Under the pieces are notes generated by a model. It was not told the origin of the DNA, searched no databases, and saw nothing but the letters and a program-made list of their open reading frames with translations. Shown piece by piece: positions 45,601 through 54,058 of a stretch of DNA of 64,000 nucleotides. The translations under genes were made by a program, and so were the position numbers. The stretch lies in NCBI RefSeq assembly GCF_020177265.1, contig NZ_JAIVMC010000017.1, positions 1 to 64,000 of the forward strand, written 5' to 3'. Within the stretch, counting starts at the first letter, position 1, and every line of letters starts with the position of its first letter. Source of the DNA: Pseudooceanicola marinus (GTDB taxonomy: Bacteria > Pseudomonadota > Alphaproteobacteria > Rhodobacterales > Rhodobacteraceae).

Positions 45601-46014
45601 ATGGCCGAGGTGATCGAGGGCACGTCGCAACTGCCCGAGGCGGATCTGACCGCCATGGCCACCTACCTGGCTTCGCTGGCCGAAGGCAGTGCCGCGCCGG
45701 TGCCCGAGCCCGTCCAGCCCGCCACGCCCGACCGGATGCACCGCATCTACGAATCCGCCTGTGCGAGTTGCCATGAACCCGCCTTCGCCGACCTGCTGAC
45801 GGCGGCACAAATCCCGCTGGGTCAGGCGCCCGCCCTGCGCGCGCCGGGGCCGGAAACGGCGATGACGGTGATCCGAGAGGGTCTCTCCGGCCCGCTGGGG
45901 ACCGAGCTGCGCGACATGCCGGGCTTTGCCGCCGAACTGCCGGAGACGGACATCGCCGCCCTGGCCCGCTACCTGCGCACCCGCTACGCGCCCGATCTGC
46001 CCGCCTGGCCCTGA
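42628..46014 (+). CDS. Molybdopterin/tri-haem cytochrome c fusion, NicB-like
   Basis: 1128 residues. The first 700 form a molybdenum-cofactor-binding hydroxylase domain (NGHVDLGTGIGIALTQIVAE, later PLGVGESAAVPAAAAIANAI). A single membrane helix follows (AAGAIGLMGLAGLGAVSLPL, about residue 735). Then three c-type haem sites: CSSCH near residue 783, CSACH near 927 and CASCH near 1045. This is the NicB architecture: substrate hydroxylated with water, electrons moved to the respiratory chain. A GTG at 42628 with AAGGGG upstream is the likely start. The substrate is probably an N-heteroaromatic acid or aldehyde, but other genes of a nicotinate pathway are absent. Confidence 0.88.
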   Translation: MTHALTIYRATEGGRDVFLTLSPEGHATGYNGHVDLGTGIGIALTQIVAEELDLPLEAVTIHLGDTAHTPNQGPTIASETIQITAAPLRRAAAQARAWLVAQAARQWDAPEAEITTLDGACLWQDRRLPYETLLQNHAEALPLDEAAPVKDPANYRVVGRKAGRLDLPAKLRAEFDYIQDVRLPGMIHGHVIRPPYAGRDSGDFIGRSLIGYDATSVEGMPGYLGLHHEGDFLAVLAETAPQARAIAEALKVDWRLPPPLPEMESIAETLKAQPSTPRPLLASGDIDAGLAETAHRLDRRYVWPWHMHASIGPSCAVADWNGGAPLVWSGTQNPHMLRGDLAVLVDLPDQQIEIRRHQAAGCYGRNCADDVAGDALLLSRACGRPVRVQLTRAQESLWEPKGAAQLMEIRGGLDAAKDFHAYDFQSWYPSNRGPNLALLLTGRISPEPRPDTMGDRTAVPPYRIPHRRIVAHDMAPIVRAAWLRGVSALPNTFAHESYIDELAAEAGEDPVAFRLRHMDDPRQAELVRRTAEEAGWEEHDGPRLRREGRMAYGQGFAFATYVHGPFPGVAAAAAAWVVDVAVDTQTGEVTLSRVFVGQDQGLVINPDGVRQQIHGNVIQTAGRVLTEEVSFDEISVTDQSFADYPLTTFPQLPEIRTLLVERPEDPPLGVGESAAVPAAAAIANAIFDATGVRMREAPFTPEKMRAALGRTETPATALPPPPRKPRLPLRARLAAGAIGLMGLAGLGAVSLPLHRAIAPVTPQLATTAEQLARGETLFALGNCSSCHTATGGLKNAGGKPVETPFGTVFSTNLTPDPETGLGRWSYPAFARAMRHGVSRDGRNLYPAFPYTSFAKMAEADLQALYAYIQSLEPVRSEVPVARMQVPRPALAAWNALFHKAETLTADPAQDATWNRGRYLVETVGHCSACHTPRGTLGAEDGARPLTGAMIRDWFAPALAGPEAGARGWDVATLTRYLKTGTAPGLSAASGPMAEVIEGTSQLPEADLTAMATYLASLAEGSAAPVPEPVQPATPDRMHRIYESACASCHEPAFADLLTAAQIPLGQAPALRAPGPETAMTVIREGLSGPLGTELRDMPGFAAELPETDIAALARYLRTRYAPDLPAWP

Positions 46015-46038
46015 ACCAGAACGCGGTCGCGGCGTCCG

Positions 46039-47259
46039 TCAGGCCTTGGCGTGCTCTGTCACGATCTCGCACAGCGCCTCGGCCAGCCGCGTGATCTCCG
46101 CATCATCGGTCAGGTAGCTGACCGAGGCCCGGCAGACCGAGCCCTGCGGCATCGGCACGGTGGAAAACGGCGCATAGGAGGTGTTGACGGTGGTGATCGT
46201 CACCTCGCGCCCGGCCAGCGCCAGCTGCACCTGGGCGGGTGTGATCTCCGGCATGTGGAACGTGGTGATATGACTTTCCGCCGCGCCGGTTTCCCGCAGG
46301 ACCAGCCCCGGCACCTCGGCCAAAGCCGCGCGCAGGCGCGCCGTTCGCTCCAGCACCCGCGCCTCGATTGCAATGGCGCCCAGCTGGTTGGCCAGTCGCA
46401 CCGCCGCGCCGAGACCGAGGCGCAAGGCCGGGGCATATTCGGAGGCTTCGAAGCGCCCGCCGTCACGCCGCTGCACCACCTCGCCCGCGACGAGGCTGGC
46501 GGCGCGCAGGTTCATCGGCCGCGGCACCAACTGCTCCAGCGCGCCCTCGCGGACAAAAAGGAACCCGCTGCCCTTCGGCCCGCGCAGGCCCTTACGACCT
46601 GGCGCCGTCAGGATGTCACAGCCGATCCGGTTCACGTCGATCGGCAGGACCCCCACCGCCTGGGCCGCGTCGACGACAAACGGCACCCCGGCGGCCCGAG
46701 CCAGCCGACCGATCCGCTCCACCGGGACGGCATGGCCCAGGTGCGCTCCGATCCAGGTCACCGCGATCAGCCGCAGCCGGTCATCCATCATCTCTTCCAG
46801 GCCCGACAGGTCCATGCGGCCATCAGGCAGCTCGGGGATCCGCTCCAGCCGGGCGCCGGCGGCGGCGCATTCCTGCGCCAGCGCCAGGATGTTGCCGCCC
46901 CATTCCCCACCGCCGACCAGCACCCGGTCCCCCGGCCGCAGGCGCGGCAGCGACAGGACAGCCAGGTTCCAGCCCTCGCTGTTGCTGCTCATGAAGGAGA
47001 TCTCGGGGGCGGTGGCGCCGATCAGCCAGGCAATCTCGTCGCGGGCGTTCTCGATCGCCTCAGCAGCGGCCAGCCCGGCGGCATGAGGAGAGGTGCGGAT
47101 CTCCTCGCCCAGGTGGAACTGCAGTGCCTCGACCACCTCGGACGACAGCAGACCGCTGCTGGCGGCATTGAAATGCGCCAGTCCGGGAAGCGACGGCGTT
47201 GCCTTGCGCAGAGCAACGACATCCATGGGCATGCCAGGCGCATTCATTCTCAAACTCAT
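46039..47259 (-). CDS. Class V aminotransferase-fold PLP enzyme
   Basis: About 406 residues. AHFNAASSGLLSSEVVEALQ opens the fold; the cofactor-binding core is VDAAQAVGVLPIDVNRIGCD, and the Schiff-base lysine is in LTAPGRKGLRGPKGSGFLFV. It resembles cysteine desulfurase/selenocysteine lyase and isopenicillin-N epimerase relatives, but substrate is unknown. The start is uncertain: ATG 47259 is used; 47247 and 47304 are also possible, and none has a strong ribosome-binding site. Convergent with the hydroxylase gene (24-base gap). Confidence 0.85.
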   Translation of the reverse strand: MSLRMNAPGMPMDVVALRKATPSLPGLAHFNAASSGLLSSEVVEALQFHLGEEIRTSPHAAGLAAAEAIENARDEIAWLIGATAPEISFMSSNSEGWNLAVLSLPRLRPGDRVLVGGGEWGGNILALAQECAAAGARLERIPELPDGRMDLSGLEEMMDDRLRLIAVTWIGAHLGHAVPVERIGRLARAAGVPFVVDAAQAVGVLPIDVNRIGCDILTAPGRKGLRGPKGSGFLFVREGALEQLVPRPMNLRAASLVAGEVVQRRDGGRFEASEYAPALRLGLGAAVRLANQLGAIAIEARVLERTARLRAALAEVPGLVLRETGAAESHITTFHMPEITPAQVQLALAGREVTITTVNTSYAPFSTVPMPQGSVCRASVSYLTDDAEITRLAEALCEIVTEHAKA

Positions 47260-47472
47260 CAAAGACGCCACGCGGAAAACACGGAAAATCAACAACCCGG
47301 TCATCTAAGCGTGAGAGGGCGCAGGCGATCAAGCTGTTTCTAGGCGCACAGTGTCGCGCCCCCGCCCGTCTGTCTGCCCGCCTGCCTGGTTTGCAGCCGG
47401 GGCAAGCCGTGACGGGGCGAGCCTTCAGGGAAGGATCCGCGCGGCGCGCCCTTGGGCCGCCGCGCAGCAGGG

Positions 47473-49119
47473 TCAGCCAACCGCGTCCAGCAGTTCGGGC
47501 GGCAGGCTGCAGGAGGCCTCCGCCCGGACCATCTCGCTTTCGGCGAAATGCAGGCGATAGCGCGCCCAGGCGCGCCCCTCGTCGCCCAGCCCGGCCAGCC
47601 GCGCCGCCATCAGCGCCGATACGGCGGCCCAGCCGGCGCGGAGGTAGCCGTCGGCCTGCCCCAGCAGGACTTTCGTGGAGGCACCCGACGACATCAGCCT
47701 GTCAGCCAGGGCGATGAAACGGTCCAGCATCTCGGCGGCGCGGGCCGCCTCGGCCTCGTGGGGCGAGGCCGTCAGCTCTGCCCGGGCGGCACGGGTGAAG
47801 GCATCGAGGCTGCGGCCTTCATCCTTCAGCAGGCGGCGCATCAGGAAATCCTGCCCCTGCATGCCCGTGGTCCCTTCGTAGATGGTGATGATGCGCGCGT
47901 CGCGCAGGTAGCGTTCGGCGGGCCATTCGCGGGTATAGCCCGCGCCCCCCAGCACCTGCACCGCGCCCGAGGCGACCTCGAAAGAGATCTCGCCGCCGAA
48001 GTTCTTGGCCAGGGGCAGCAGGAAGGCGGAGCGCATCTCGGCCTCCGGATCGCCCGCCCGCGCCGCGTCGGTGGTCACCGCCGCCTCGGCCACCAGGGCC
48101 GCCAGCAGGGCCGCGTTGGACTGCATGTCCAGCAACTGCCGCCGCACGTCGGGGTGCGACAGGATCGGCACAGGCGGCTCGGACGGCTTGCCGCCCTGCA
48201 ACCGCTCGCCGGCGTAATGCCGCGCCAGCGCCGCCGCGCGCAGGGCCACGCCCGCGCCCTGACAGCCGGTTTGCAGACGCATCAGCTCGATCATCCTGAA
48301 CAGGGTCACGAGGCCCCGGCCCGGCTCACCCACGATCTGCCCCTCGGCGCCCTCGAAGCTGAGGACACAGGTGGGCGAGCCGTGCAGGCCCAGCTTTTCC
48401 TCGATCCGTTCGACCCGGATGGCGTTGCGGCTGCCGTCGTCCTTCACGTCCGGCACAAGGAAAAGCGACAGGCCGCGCGTGCCCTCCTCCGGGGTGCCGG
48501 TGCGCGCCAGGCACAGATGGCCGATGCGCGCCGCCATGTCGTGATCACCGAAGGAGATCCAGCATTTGGGCCCGGTGATCGACCACAGGCCATCGCCCAG
48601 ATCCGTCGCCCGGGTGCGGATACGTCCCACGTCCGAGCCCGCGTCGGGTTCCGAGATGCAGATCGTCGCGGTCCATTCGCCCGAGGCCAGTTTCGGCGCC
48701 CAAGTCGCGGCCAGGTCCGGCGCGGCGGCGATCAGGCAATGGGCGCCTGCACGGGTCGAGCCGCCGATCATCATGAAGGGCATCGCCGCGCCCTCAAACG
48801 CCAGAGAAGCGGCCACATGCACCGCCGTCGGCAGGCCCTGCCCGCCGAAGTCCTCGGGCAGGTCGGCGGCCAGCCAGCCGTCGGCGCCCAGACGCGCCAG
48901 CGCCTCGCGGTAGCCCTGGGGCGTGCGCACCCGGCCGTTCTCGACCGTGCACCCCTCTTCGTCGGCCCGCCCGGCCAGCGGCGCCAACACCTCCTCGGCC
49001 AGGCGCGCGGCCTCGCCGAGGATCATGGTCGTGTCTTCCCGCTCCAGCCCCGCGGCCTCGGCCTGATCGGCCCAGCCCGGGGTCAGGTGCAGGATGTCGG
49101 AGATCAGCTCCGCGCTCAT
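47473..49119 (-). CDS. Acyl-CoA dehydrogenase
   Basis: 548 residues. FAD/substrate signatures ATICISEPDAGSDVGRIRTR, WSITGPKCWISFGDHD and, late, QVLGGAGYTREWPAERYLRD with IYEGTTGMQGQDFLMRR. The length and the extra C-terminal part match the AcdA/FadE type with a C-terminal helical extension. It oxidises an acyl-CoA, here probably a side-chain-derived intermediate. The start overlaps the SDR stop (ATGA at 49116-49119), so it is the third gene of the ligase-SDR-dehydrogenase operon. Confidence 0.93.
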   Translation of the reverse strand: MSAELISDILHLTPGWADQAEAAGLEREDTTMILGEAARLAEEVLAPLAGRADEEGCTVENGRVRTPQGYREALARLGADGWLAADLPEDFGGQGLPTAVHVAASLAFEGAAMPFMMIGGSTRAGAHCLIAAAPDLAATWAPKLASGEWTATICISEPDAGSDVGRIRTRATDLGDGLWSITGPKCWISFGDHDMAARIGHLCLARTGTPEEGTRGLSLFLVPDVKDDGSRNAIRVERIEEKLGLHGSPTCVLSFEGAEGQIVGEPGRGLVTLFRMIELMRLQTGCQGAGVALRAAALARHYAGERLQGGKPSEPPVPILSHPDVRRQLLDMQSNAALLAALVAEAAVTTDAARAGDPEAEMRSAFLLPLAKNFGGEISFEVASGAVQVLGGAGYTREWPAERYLRDARIITIYEGTTGMQGQDFLMRRLLKDEGRSLDAFTRAARAELTASPHEAEAARAAEMLDRFIALADRLMSSGASTKVLLGQADGYLRAGWAAVSALMAARLAGLGDEGRAWARYRLHFAESEMVRAEASCSLPPELLDAVG

Positions 49120-49877
49120 TTCGGCTGCATCCGCACGGCGCCGTCGAGGCGGATCACCTCGGCGTTCAGGTAGGCCGTCTCGAAGATGTACTGCACGGTG
49201 CGGCCATATTCATCCGGATCGCCCAGACGCTGCGGGAAGGGGATGGTGGCGGCGATGGATTTCTGCACCTCCTCGCCCAGCCCCTCCAGCAGAGGGGTCA
49301 GGAAGAGGCCCGGCGCGATGGTGTTCACCCGCACGCCGAACTTCGCCAGCTCGCGCGCGATCGGCAGGGCCATGGCGACGATGCCGCCCTTGGAGGCCGA
49401 ATAGGCCGCCTGGCCGATCTGCCCGTCGAAGGCCGCCACGGAGGCGGTATTGACGATCACGCCGCGCTCGCCGTCCTCCAGCGGGTCGGTGGGCACCATG
49501 CGCGCCGCGGCCAGCCGCAGCATGTTGAACGATCCCAGCAGGTTCACCCTGATGGTGCGTTCGAAATCCTCGAAGGGCAGCGGCCCTTCGCGGCCCACCA
49601 CGCGGCCCGCCTCGCCGATGCCGGCGCAGTTCACGAGCCCACGCAGGGGCCCCTGCGCCGCGATCGCCTCGTCCAGGGCGGTTTCCGCCGCGACCGGATC
49701 GGCCACGTCCAGCGCCTTGGCCACGCCGCCCAGTTCCGCGGCCACGGCCTCGGCCGCCTCGGCGTTGCGATCCACGATGGTCAGCTTGGCGCCCGCCTTG
49801 GCCAGGCGCCGCGCAGTGGCGGCCCCCAGGCCGGAGCCACCGCCGGTGACGGCGATATGTGCGTCGGTCAGGTTCAT
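49116..49877 (-). CDS. SDR-family dehydrogenase, 3-hydroxyacyl-CoA type
   Basis: 253 residues. The NAD-binding motif is AVTGGGSGLGAATARRLAKA; the catalytic serine, tyrosine and lysine are in VIVNTASVAAFDGQIGQAAY with SASKGGIVAM. The pattern resembles type II 3-hydroxyacyl-CoA dehydrogenase. It follows the feruloyl-CoA synthase gene by four bases and overlaps the acyl-CoA dehydrogenase gene, so its substrate is likely a 3-hydroxy-acyl-CoA from side-chain oxidation. Confidence 0.9.
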   Translation of the reverse strand: MNLTDAHIAVTGGGSGLGAATARRLAKAGAKLTIVDRNAEAAEAVAAELGGVAKALDVADPVAAETALDEAIAAQGPLRGLVNCAGIGEAGRVVGREGPLPFEDFERTIRVNLLGSFNMLRLAAARMVPTDPLEDGERGVIVNTASVAAFDGQIGQAAYSASKGGIVAMALPIARELAKFGVRVNTIAPGLFLTPLLEGLGEEVQKSIAATIPFPQRLGDPDEYGRTVQYIFETAYLNAEVIRLDGAVRMQPK

Positions 49878-49881
49878 GTCG

Positions 49882-51726
49882 TCAGGTCCTTTCCATATGC
49901 AGGGAGATCACCCGCGGGTCCTCGGACCACAGGTTCTCCACCAGGTCGGCACGGTGGCGCAGCACCGCGCGCTGGTTGATCGAGCCCTTGTCGGTCACCT
50001 CGCCCTTCTCGAAGGACAGCGGCACCTCCAGGAACATCATCCGGGTCACCCGGCTGGCCGAGCCGGTGGCCCGCGCCGCATGGGCATCCAGCAGGTCAGC
50101 GGCCACACGGCGCACCTTGGGGTGGTTCAGCAGCGCCTCGTCGGTGACGTCCTCGTCGACCATGGCGGCCAGGGCATCCCAGTCGGGCACGACCAGCGCG
50201 CCCAGTTCGGTATGCCCCTCTCCCGCCACGACCACGTCCGAGGCGAGCCCCTTCAGGTCGTTGGTCAGCTGCGCGCGCAGGGCGCCCACGGCGACCCAGG
50301 TGCCCGAGGCCAGCTTGAAGTTCTCGGCCAGGCGCCCGTCGAAGTAGAAGCCCGCCGCCGGGTTGCCCGGCTCGACGAAGCGGAAGGCGTCACCGAAGCA
50401 GTAGAAGCCCTCCTCGTCGAAGGCCTCTGCCGACAGTTTCTCGTTGCGCCAGTAGCCGGGGGTGATGTTGGGCCCCTTCACCCGCGCCTCGTACTTGTCG
50501 CCCTGGGGCGCCAGTTTCAGGGTTATCCCGCGCGACGGCACGCCCAGGTTGCCGGCCGTTTCCTGCTTTTCGCAGCACATCAGCGAGAACGGCCCGGTCT
50601 CGGTCGAGCCGAAGCCGGTGGCCAGGACCACGCCGCCCTCGACCTCCTGGTCGGCGATACGGGTGATCCGATCCCAGACGGGTTGCGACATGCCGGCGCC
50701 CGCGTACATCAGCATTTTCACCCGCTTGAAGAAGGTCTTGCGCAGATCCGCGTCGCGCTCCATCGCGTCCAGCAGCATCTGGTAGCCAAGCGGCACGTTG
50801 AAATACCAGGTGGGCGAGACGTCATGCAGGTTGCGGATGGTCCGGCCGATATCCTTCGGCGTCGGCTTGCCATCATCGAGGTAAAGCGTGCCGCCGTTGT
50901 AGATCACCAGGTTGAAGACCTTGTTGCCGGCAGCCGTGTGGTTCCAGGGCGCCCAGTCGCAGACCACGGGCGGTTCGTGGTTCAGGAAGCGATAGCTGTC
51001 GTTGATCATCACCTGGTTGGAACACAGCATCCGCTGGGTCTGGATCACCGCCTTGGGCGAGCCGGTAGTGCCGGAGGTGAAGAGGAACTTCGCCACCGTG
51101 TCGGGGCCAAGCGTTGCAAAGGCCGCCTCCATCTCCGCCGAGGGCTCCGTCGCCGCCAGGTCACCGAAGCGCAGCACCTCGCGGTCCTTCAGCTGGCCGG
51201 TGACGCTGACCACGGGAACCGCCGGGTCGAAGACCTCATGGATGGCACGGCCGAAGGGCGTGGCGTCCTCGGCGTAGATCATGCCGGGGGTCAGCTGACC
51301 CGCCACGTCGATCAGCTTGCCCAGATCGCCCTTGGCCAGGGCATAGGCGGGCGCCAGCGCGGCGGAGGGCACGCCCACGTGTTGCGCCGCCAGCGCCATG
51401 ATCGCGTGACGCACCGAGTTGCCCGAGAGAATCAGCAGCGGCCGTTCCGCCGACAGGCCCATCTGCAGCAGGGCCGACCCGATGGCGCGGATCTTTTGCG
51501 CCGCCTCGCCATAGCTCATGTGCTGCCAGGCGCCTTCCGGCCCACCGCGTTCAACGATCCAGCTGCGGTCCGGGGCGACCTCGGCCCAGTGCATGAATTT
51601 CTCGGTCATGCAGCGGGGATAGGGGCCAAGCTCCTCCTCCTGCCAGACCAGAATCGATCCGTCGTCGCGGGTCTCATGGCGAATGACGGGCGCCCAGAAA
51701 TCCTGGGCCCGAGAACTGTCGGACAT
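49882..51726 (-). CDS. Feruloyl-CoA synthase-like AMP ligase
   Basis: 614 residues. P-loop KFLFTSGTTGSPKAVIQTQR, then WAPWNHTAAGNKVFNLVIYN and LATGFGSTETGPFSLMCCEK. The terminal VTDKGSINQRAVLRHR lacks the usual GK catalytic-lysine context seen in many ligases but is typical of feruloyl-CoA synthases (Fcs). It activates hydroxycinnamic acids to CoA thioesters. ATG 51726 has GGAGGAGACAC upstream. First gene of its operon, divergent from the crotonase gene. Confidence 0.9.
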   Translation of the reverse strand: MSDSSRAQDFWAPVIRHETRDDGSILVWQEEELGPYPRCMTEKFMHWAEVAPDRSWIVERGGPEGAWQHMSYGEAAQKIRAIGSALLQMGLSAERPLLILSGNSVRHAIMALAAQHVGVPSAALAPAYALAKGDLGKLIDVAGQLTPGMIYAEDATPFGRAIHEVFDPAVPVVSVTGQLKDREVLRFGDLAATEPSAEMEAAFATLGPDTVAKFLFTSGTTGSPKAVIQTQRMLCSNQVMINDSYRFLNHEPPVVCDWAPWNHTAAGNKVFNLVIYNGGTLYLDDGKPTPKDIGRTIRNLHDVSPTWYFNVPLGYQMLLDAMERDADLRKTFFKRVKMLMYAGAGMSQPVWDRITRIADQEVEGGVVLATGFGSTETGPFSLMCCEKQETAGNLGVPSRGITLKLAPQGDKYEARVKGPNITPGYWRNEKLSAEAFDEEGFYCFGDAFRFVEPGNPAAGFYFDGRLAENFKLASGTWVAVGALRAQLTNDLKGLASDVVVAGEGHTELGALVVPDWDALAAMVDEDVTDEALLNHPKVRRVAADLLDAHAARATGSASRVTRMMFLEVPLSFEKGEVTDKGSINQRAVLRHRADLVENLWSEDPRVISLHMERT

Positions 51727-51812
51727 GTGTCTCCTCCGTTTCCAAAAGGCCCGGACAAAACTCTCCTCACTGCCCGGGCTTGGTTGATCAGAGATTGACT
51801 CAGCAATTTTAT

Positions 51813-51832
51813 TTTGTCTACTAGGAAACAAA
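51813..51832. promoter_or_regulatory. 20-bp near-palindrome in the divergent ligase/crotonase promoter
   Basis: TTTGTCTACTAGGAAACAAA matches its own reverse complement at 16 of 20 positions and is centred on CTAG. It lies 38 bases before the crotonase start and 87 before the ligase start. It is the kind of site MarR proteins bind; the MarR gene is two genes downstream. Confidence 0.6.
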
Positions 51833-51869
51833 TAACAGTCGAAAGACGATGTGGAAGGAGTGCGGTCCG

Positions 51870-52655
51870 ATGGCGGAGACCGAAGGAAAGTCGTTTGTTT
51901 CCTATGAGTTGCGCGGCAATGTTGCGCTGATCGGCCTGACCCGGCCGGAAAAGCGCAACGCGATCAGCGACGCGGTGATCGAAGAGCTTGCCCTCGTGAT
52001 CGAGCGTGCACGCAATGAGGCGAAGGCCGCCGTTATCTTCGGCGAAGGGCAGCATTTCTGCGCCGGGCTGGACCTGGCGGAGCATTCGGAGAAGCCGCTG
52101 CTCGAATCGATCATGGGCTCGCGCCGCTGGCATGAGGTCTTCGACCGGATGCAGCGCGGCACCATCCCCTTCTTCGCGGCCCTGCATGGCGCGGTGGTCG
52201 GCGGCGGCTTCGAGCTGGCCTCCTCCTGCCAGATCCGCGTGGCGGATGAGACGACCTATTTCGGCCTACCCGAAGGCCAGCGCGGCATCTTCGTCGGCGG
52301 TGGCGGCTCGGTCCGGATCGAGCGGCTGATCGGCACCTCGCGGATGACCGACATGATGCTGACCGGCCGTGTCGCCAAGGCCGAGGAAATGGAACGCTGG
52401 GGCGGCGTGAACTACCTTGCCCCCGCCGGCGGCGCCATCGACAAGGCCATCGAACTGGCCGAAGAGGCCGCCAGCAATTCCGAGTTCTCCAACTACGCGG
52501 TGATGAACGCCCTGCCCCGCATCCGTGACATGTCCTCGGAAGACGGGCTGTTCGTCGAATCCATGGTTTCGGCCCTGGCCTCGATGACGCCCGAAGCCCA
52601 GGAACGTCTGCGCGCCTTCCTGGAGAAGCGCGCCAAGAAGGTGCTGGCGGACTGA
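51870..52655 (+). CDS. Crotonase-family enoyl-CoA hydratase/lyase
   Basis: 261 residues. LTRPEKRNAISDAVIEELAL, the oxyanion-hole segment GQHFCAGLDLAEHSE and AALHGAVVGGGFELASSC, and FGLPEGQRGIFVGGGGSVRI define a crotonase. With a feruloyl-CoA synthase gene divergent, it may be a hydroxycinnamoyl-CoA hydratase or hydratase-lyase. Start ATG 51870 has GGAG nine bases upstream (ATG 51849 is an alternative). First gene of the plus-strand operon. Confidence 0.9.
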   Translation: MAETEGKSFVSYELRGNVALIGLTRPEKRNAISDAVIEELALVIERARNEAKAAVIFGEGQHFCAGLDLAEHSEKPLLESIMGSRRWHEVFDRMQRGTIPFFAALHGAVVGGGFELASSCQIRVADETTYFGLPEGQRGIFVGGGGSVRIERLIGTSRMTDMMLTGRVAKAEEMERWGGVNYLAPAGGAIDKAIELAEEAASNSEFSNYAVMNALPRIRDMSSEDGLFVESMVSALASMTPEAQERLRAFLEKRAKKVLAD

Positions 52656-52657
52656 TC

Positions 52658-53161
52658 ATGGCCAGCCCCACCCCAACAGCCCCCGCGCAGAAGATCACGA
52701 CCGAGAGCCTTCGTGGCTCCCTCGGCTTCCTGTTGCGGGTCGCCCAGCTTCGCTCCTTCGGGCATTTCTTCGCCGTCATGGGCGACGAGGAGGTGCGTCC
52801 GGGCGAGGTAACGGTGCTGGACCTGATCCGGGAAAACCCCGGGATCCGGCAGGGGATGGTATCGAAGACGCTGAAGATCAAGCGCGCGCAGATGTCGAAG
52901 ATGATCCGCGAGATGGAACGCGAGGGCCTGGTGGCCCGCAGCGTGCCGGAGGACGACCGTCGCGCGATCGAACTGCGCCTGACGAAGGAGGGGGAAGCGA
53001 TGATCGCGGCTATCACCGCGCGCTTCCCGGAGATCGAACGCCGCACGCAGGCCGCGCTGACGCCGGCCGAGGGTGCCGAATTGCGCCGTCTACTGATCAA
53101 GCTGAACGGCCTCGACAAGACCAAGGGAGAGGATTCCGATGACCCGGACGATGAACGTTGA
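52658..53161 (+). CDS. MarR-family regulator of the catabolic regulon
   Basis: 167 residues. Winged helix: LDLIRENPGIRQGMVSKTLK, IKRAQMSKMIREMEREGLVA and RSVPEDDRRAIELRLTKEGE. It starts two bases after the crotonase stop and overlaps the amidohydrolase gene by 23 bases. MarR proteins such as CouR and FerC repress hydroxycinnamate genes and are released by the CoA-thioester; a like role here is inference from context. Confidence 0.9.
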   Translation: MASPTPTAPAQKITTESLRGSLGFLLRVAQLRSFGHFFAVMGDEEVRPGEVTVLDLIRENPGIRQGMVSKTLKIKRAQMSKMIREMEREGLVARSVPEDDRRAIELRLTKEGEAMIAAITARFPEIERRTQAALTPAEGAELRRLLIKLNGLDKTKGEDSDDPDDER

Positions 53162-54026
53162 TGAGCTGATCGCCATCGACTTCCACACCCACGCCGAGGA
53201 ACCCTGCAAGTGCAGCCGCGATGACGGCTACAACGAGTTCCAGGCCGGCATGGCCAAGTATTTCAAGAACCCCGCCGGGGCCGACGGGATGCTGCCCACC
53301 GTGCCGCAGACCGCCGAGTATTTCCGCGAGCGCAAGATCGGCGCGGTCATCTTCCCCGTCGATGCGGAACGCGAGACCGGCTTCCACCGCTATTCCAACG
53401 AGGAAGTGGCGGAACTGGCGGCGGAGAACGCCGACGTGCTGATCCCCTTTGCCTCCATCGACCCGCACAAGGGCAAGGCCGGTGCCCGCGAAGCACGCCG
53501 CCTGGTACGCGACTACGGGGTGAAGGGGTTCAAGTTCCATCCCACCATGCAGGGGTTCTTCCCCAACGACCGGATGGCCTATACGCTCTACGAGGCGATC
53601 GCCGAGGAAGGGGCGATTTCCCTGTTCCACACCGGACAGACCGGCGTGGGGTCGGGCATGCGGGGAGGCATGGGGATGCGGCTGAAGTATTCCAATCCGA
53701 TGCACGTGGATGACGTGGCGGTGGATTTCCCCGACATGCCCATCGTGCTGGCGCACCCCTCCTTCCCCTGGACCGAGGAAGGCCTGTCGGTGGCCCAGCA
53801 CAAGCCCAACGTCTACATCGACATGTCGGGCTGGGCGCCGAAATACTTCCCGCCGATCTTCGTGAAATATGCGAATTCGATCCTGAAGAAGAAGATGCTC
53901 TTCGGTTCCGACTGGCCTGCGATCACGCCGGACCGCTGGGTGTCGGAATTCCAGGATCTTGACCTCAAGGAGGAGGTCAAACCTTTGATCCTGAAGGAAA
54001 ACGCGAGGCGTCTCCTGAAGATCTAA
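53139..54026 (+). CDS. Amidohydrolase-2 family protein (decarboxylase/hydrolase type)
   Basis: 295 residues with a TIM barrel. AIDFHTHAEEPCKCSRDDGY gives the metal-binding His pair; FKFHPTMQGFFPND, SLFHTGQTGVGSGM, LAHPSFPWTEEGL and FGSDWPAITPDRW supply the rest. This is the ACMSD/gamma-resorcylate-decarboxylase group, acting on aromatic or ring-derived acids. Overlaps the MarR gene and is followed after 32 bases by the TRAP receptor gene. Confidence 0.88.
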   Translation: MTRTMNVDELIAIDFHTHAEEPCKCSRDDGYNEFQAGMAKYFKNPAGADGMLPTVPQTAEYFRERKIGAVIFPVDAERETGFHRYSNEEVAELAAENADVLIPFASIDPHKGKAGAREARRLVRDYGVKGFKFHPTMQGFFPNDRMAYTLYEAIAEEGAISLFHTGQTGVGSGMRGGMGMRLKYSNPMHVDDVAVDFPDMPIVLAHPSFPWTEEGLSVAQHKPNVYIDMSGWAPKYFPPIFVKYANSILKKKMLFGSDWPAITPDRWVSEFQDLDLKEEVKPLILKENARRLLKI

Positions 54027-54058
54027 GAAAAGACTGTTGAGCAACCAGGGAGGAGAAA

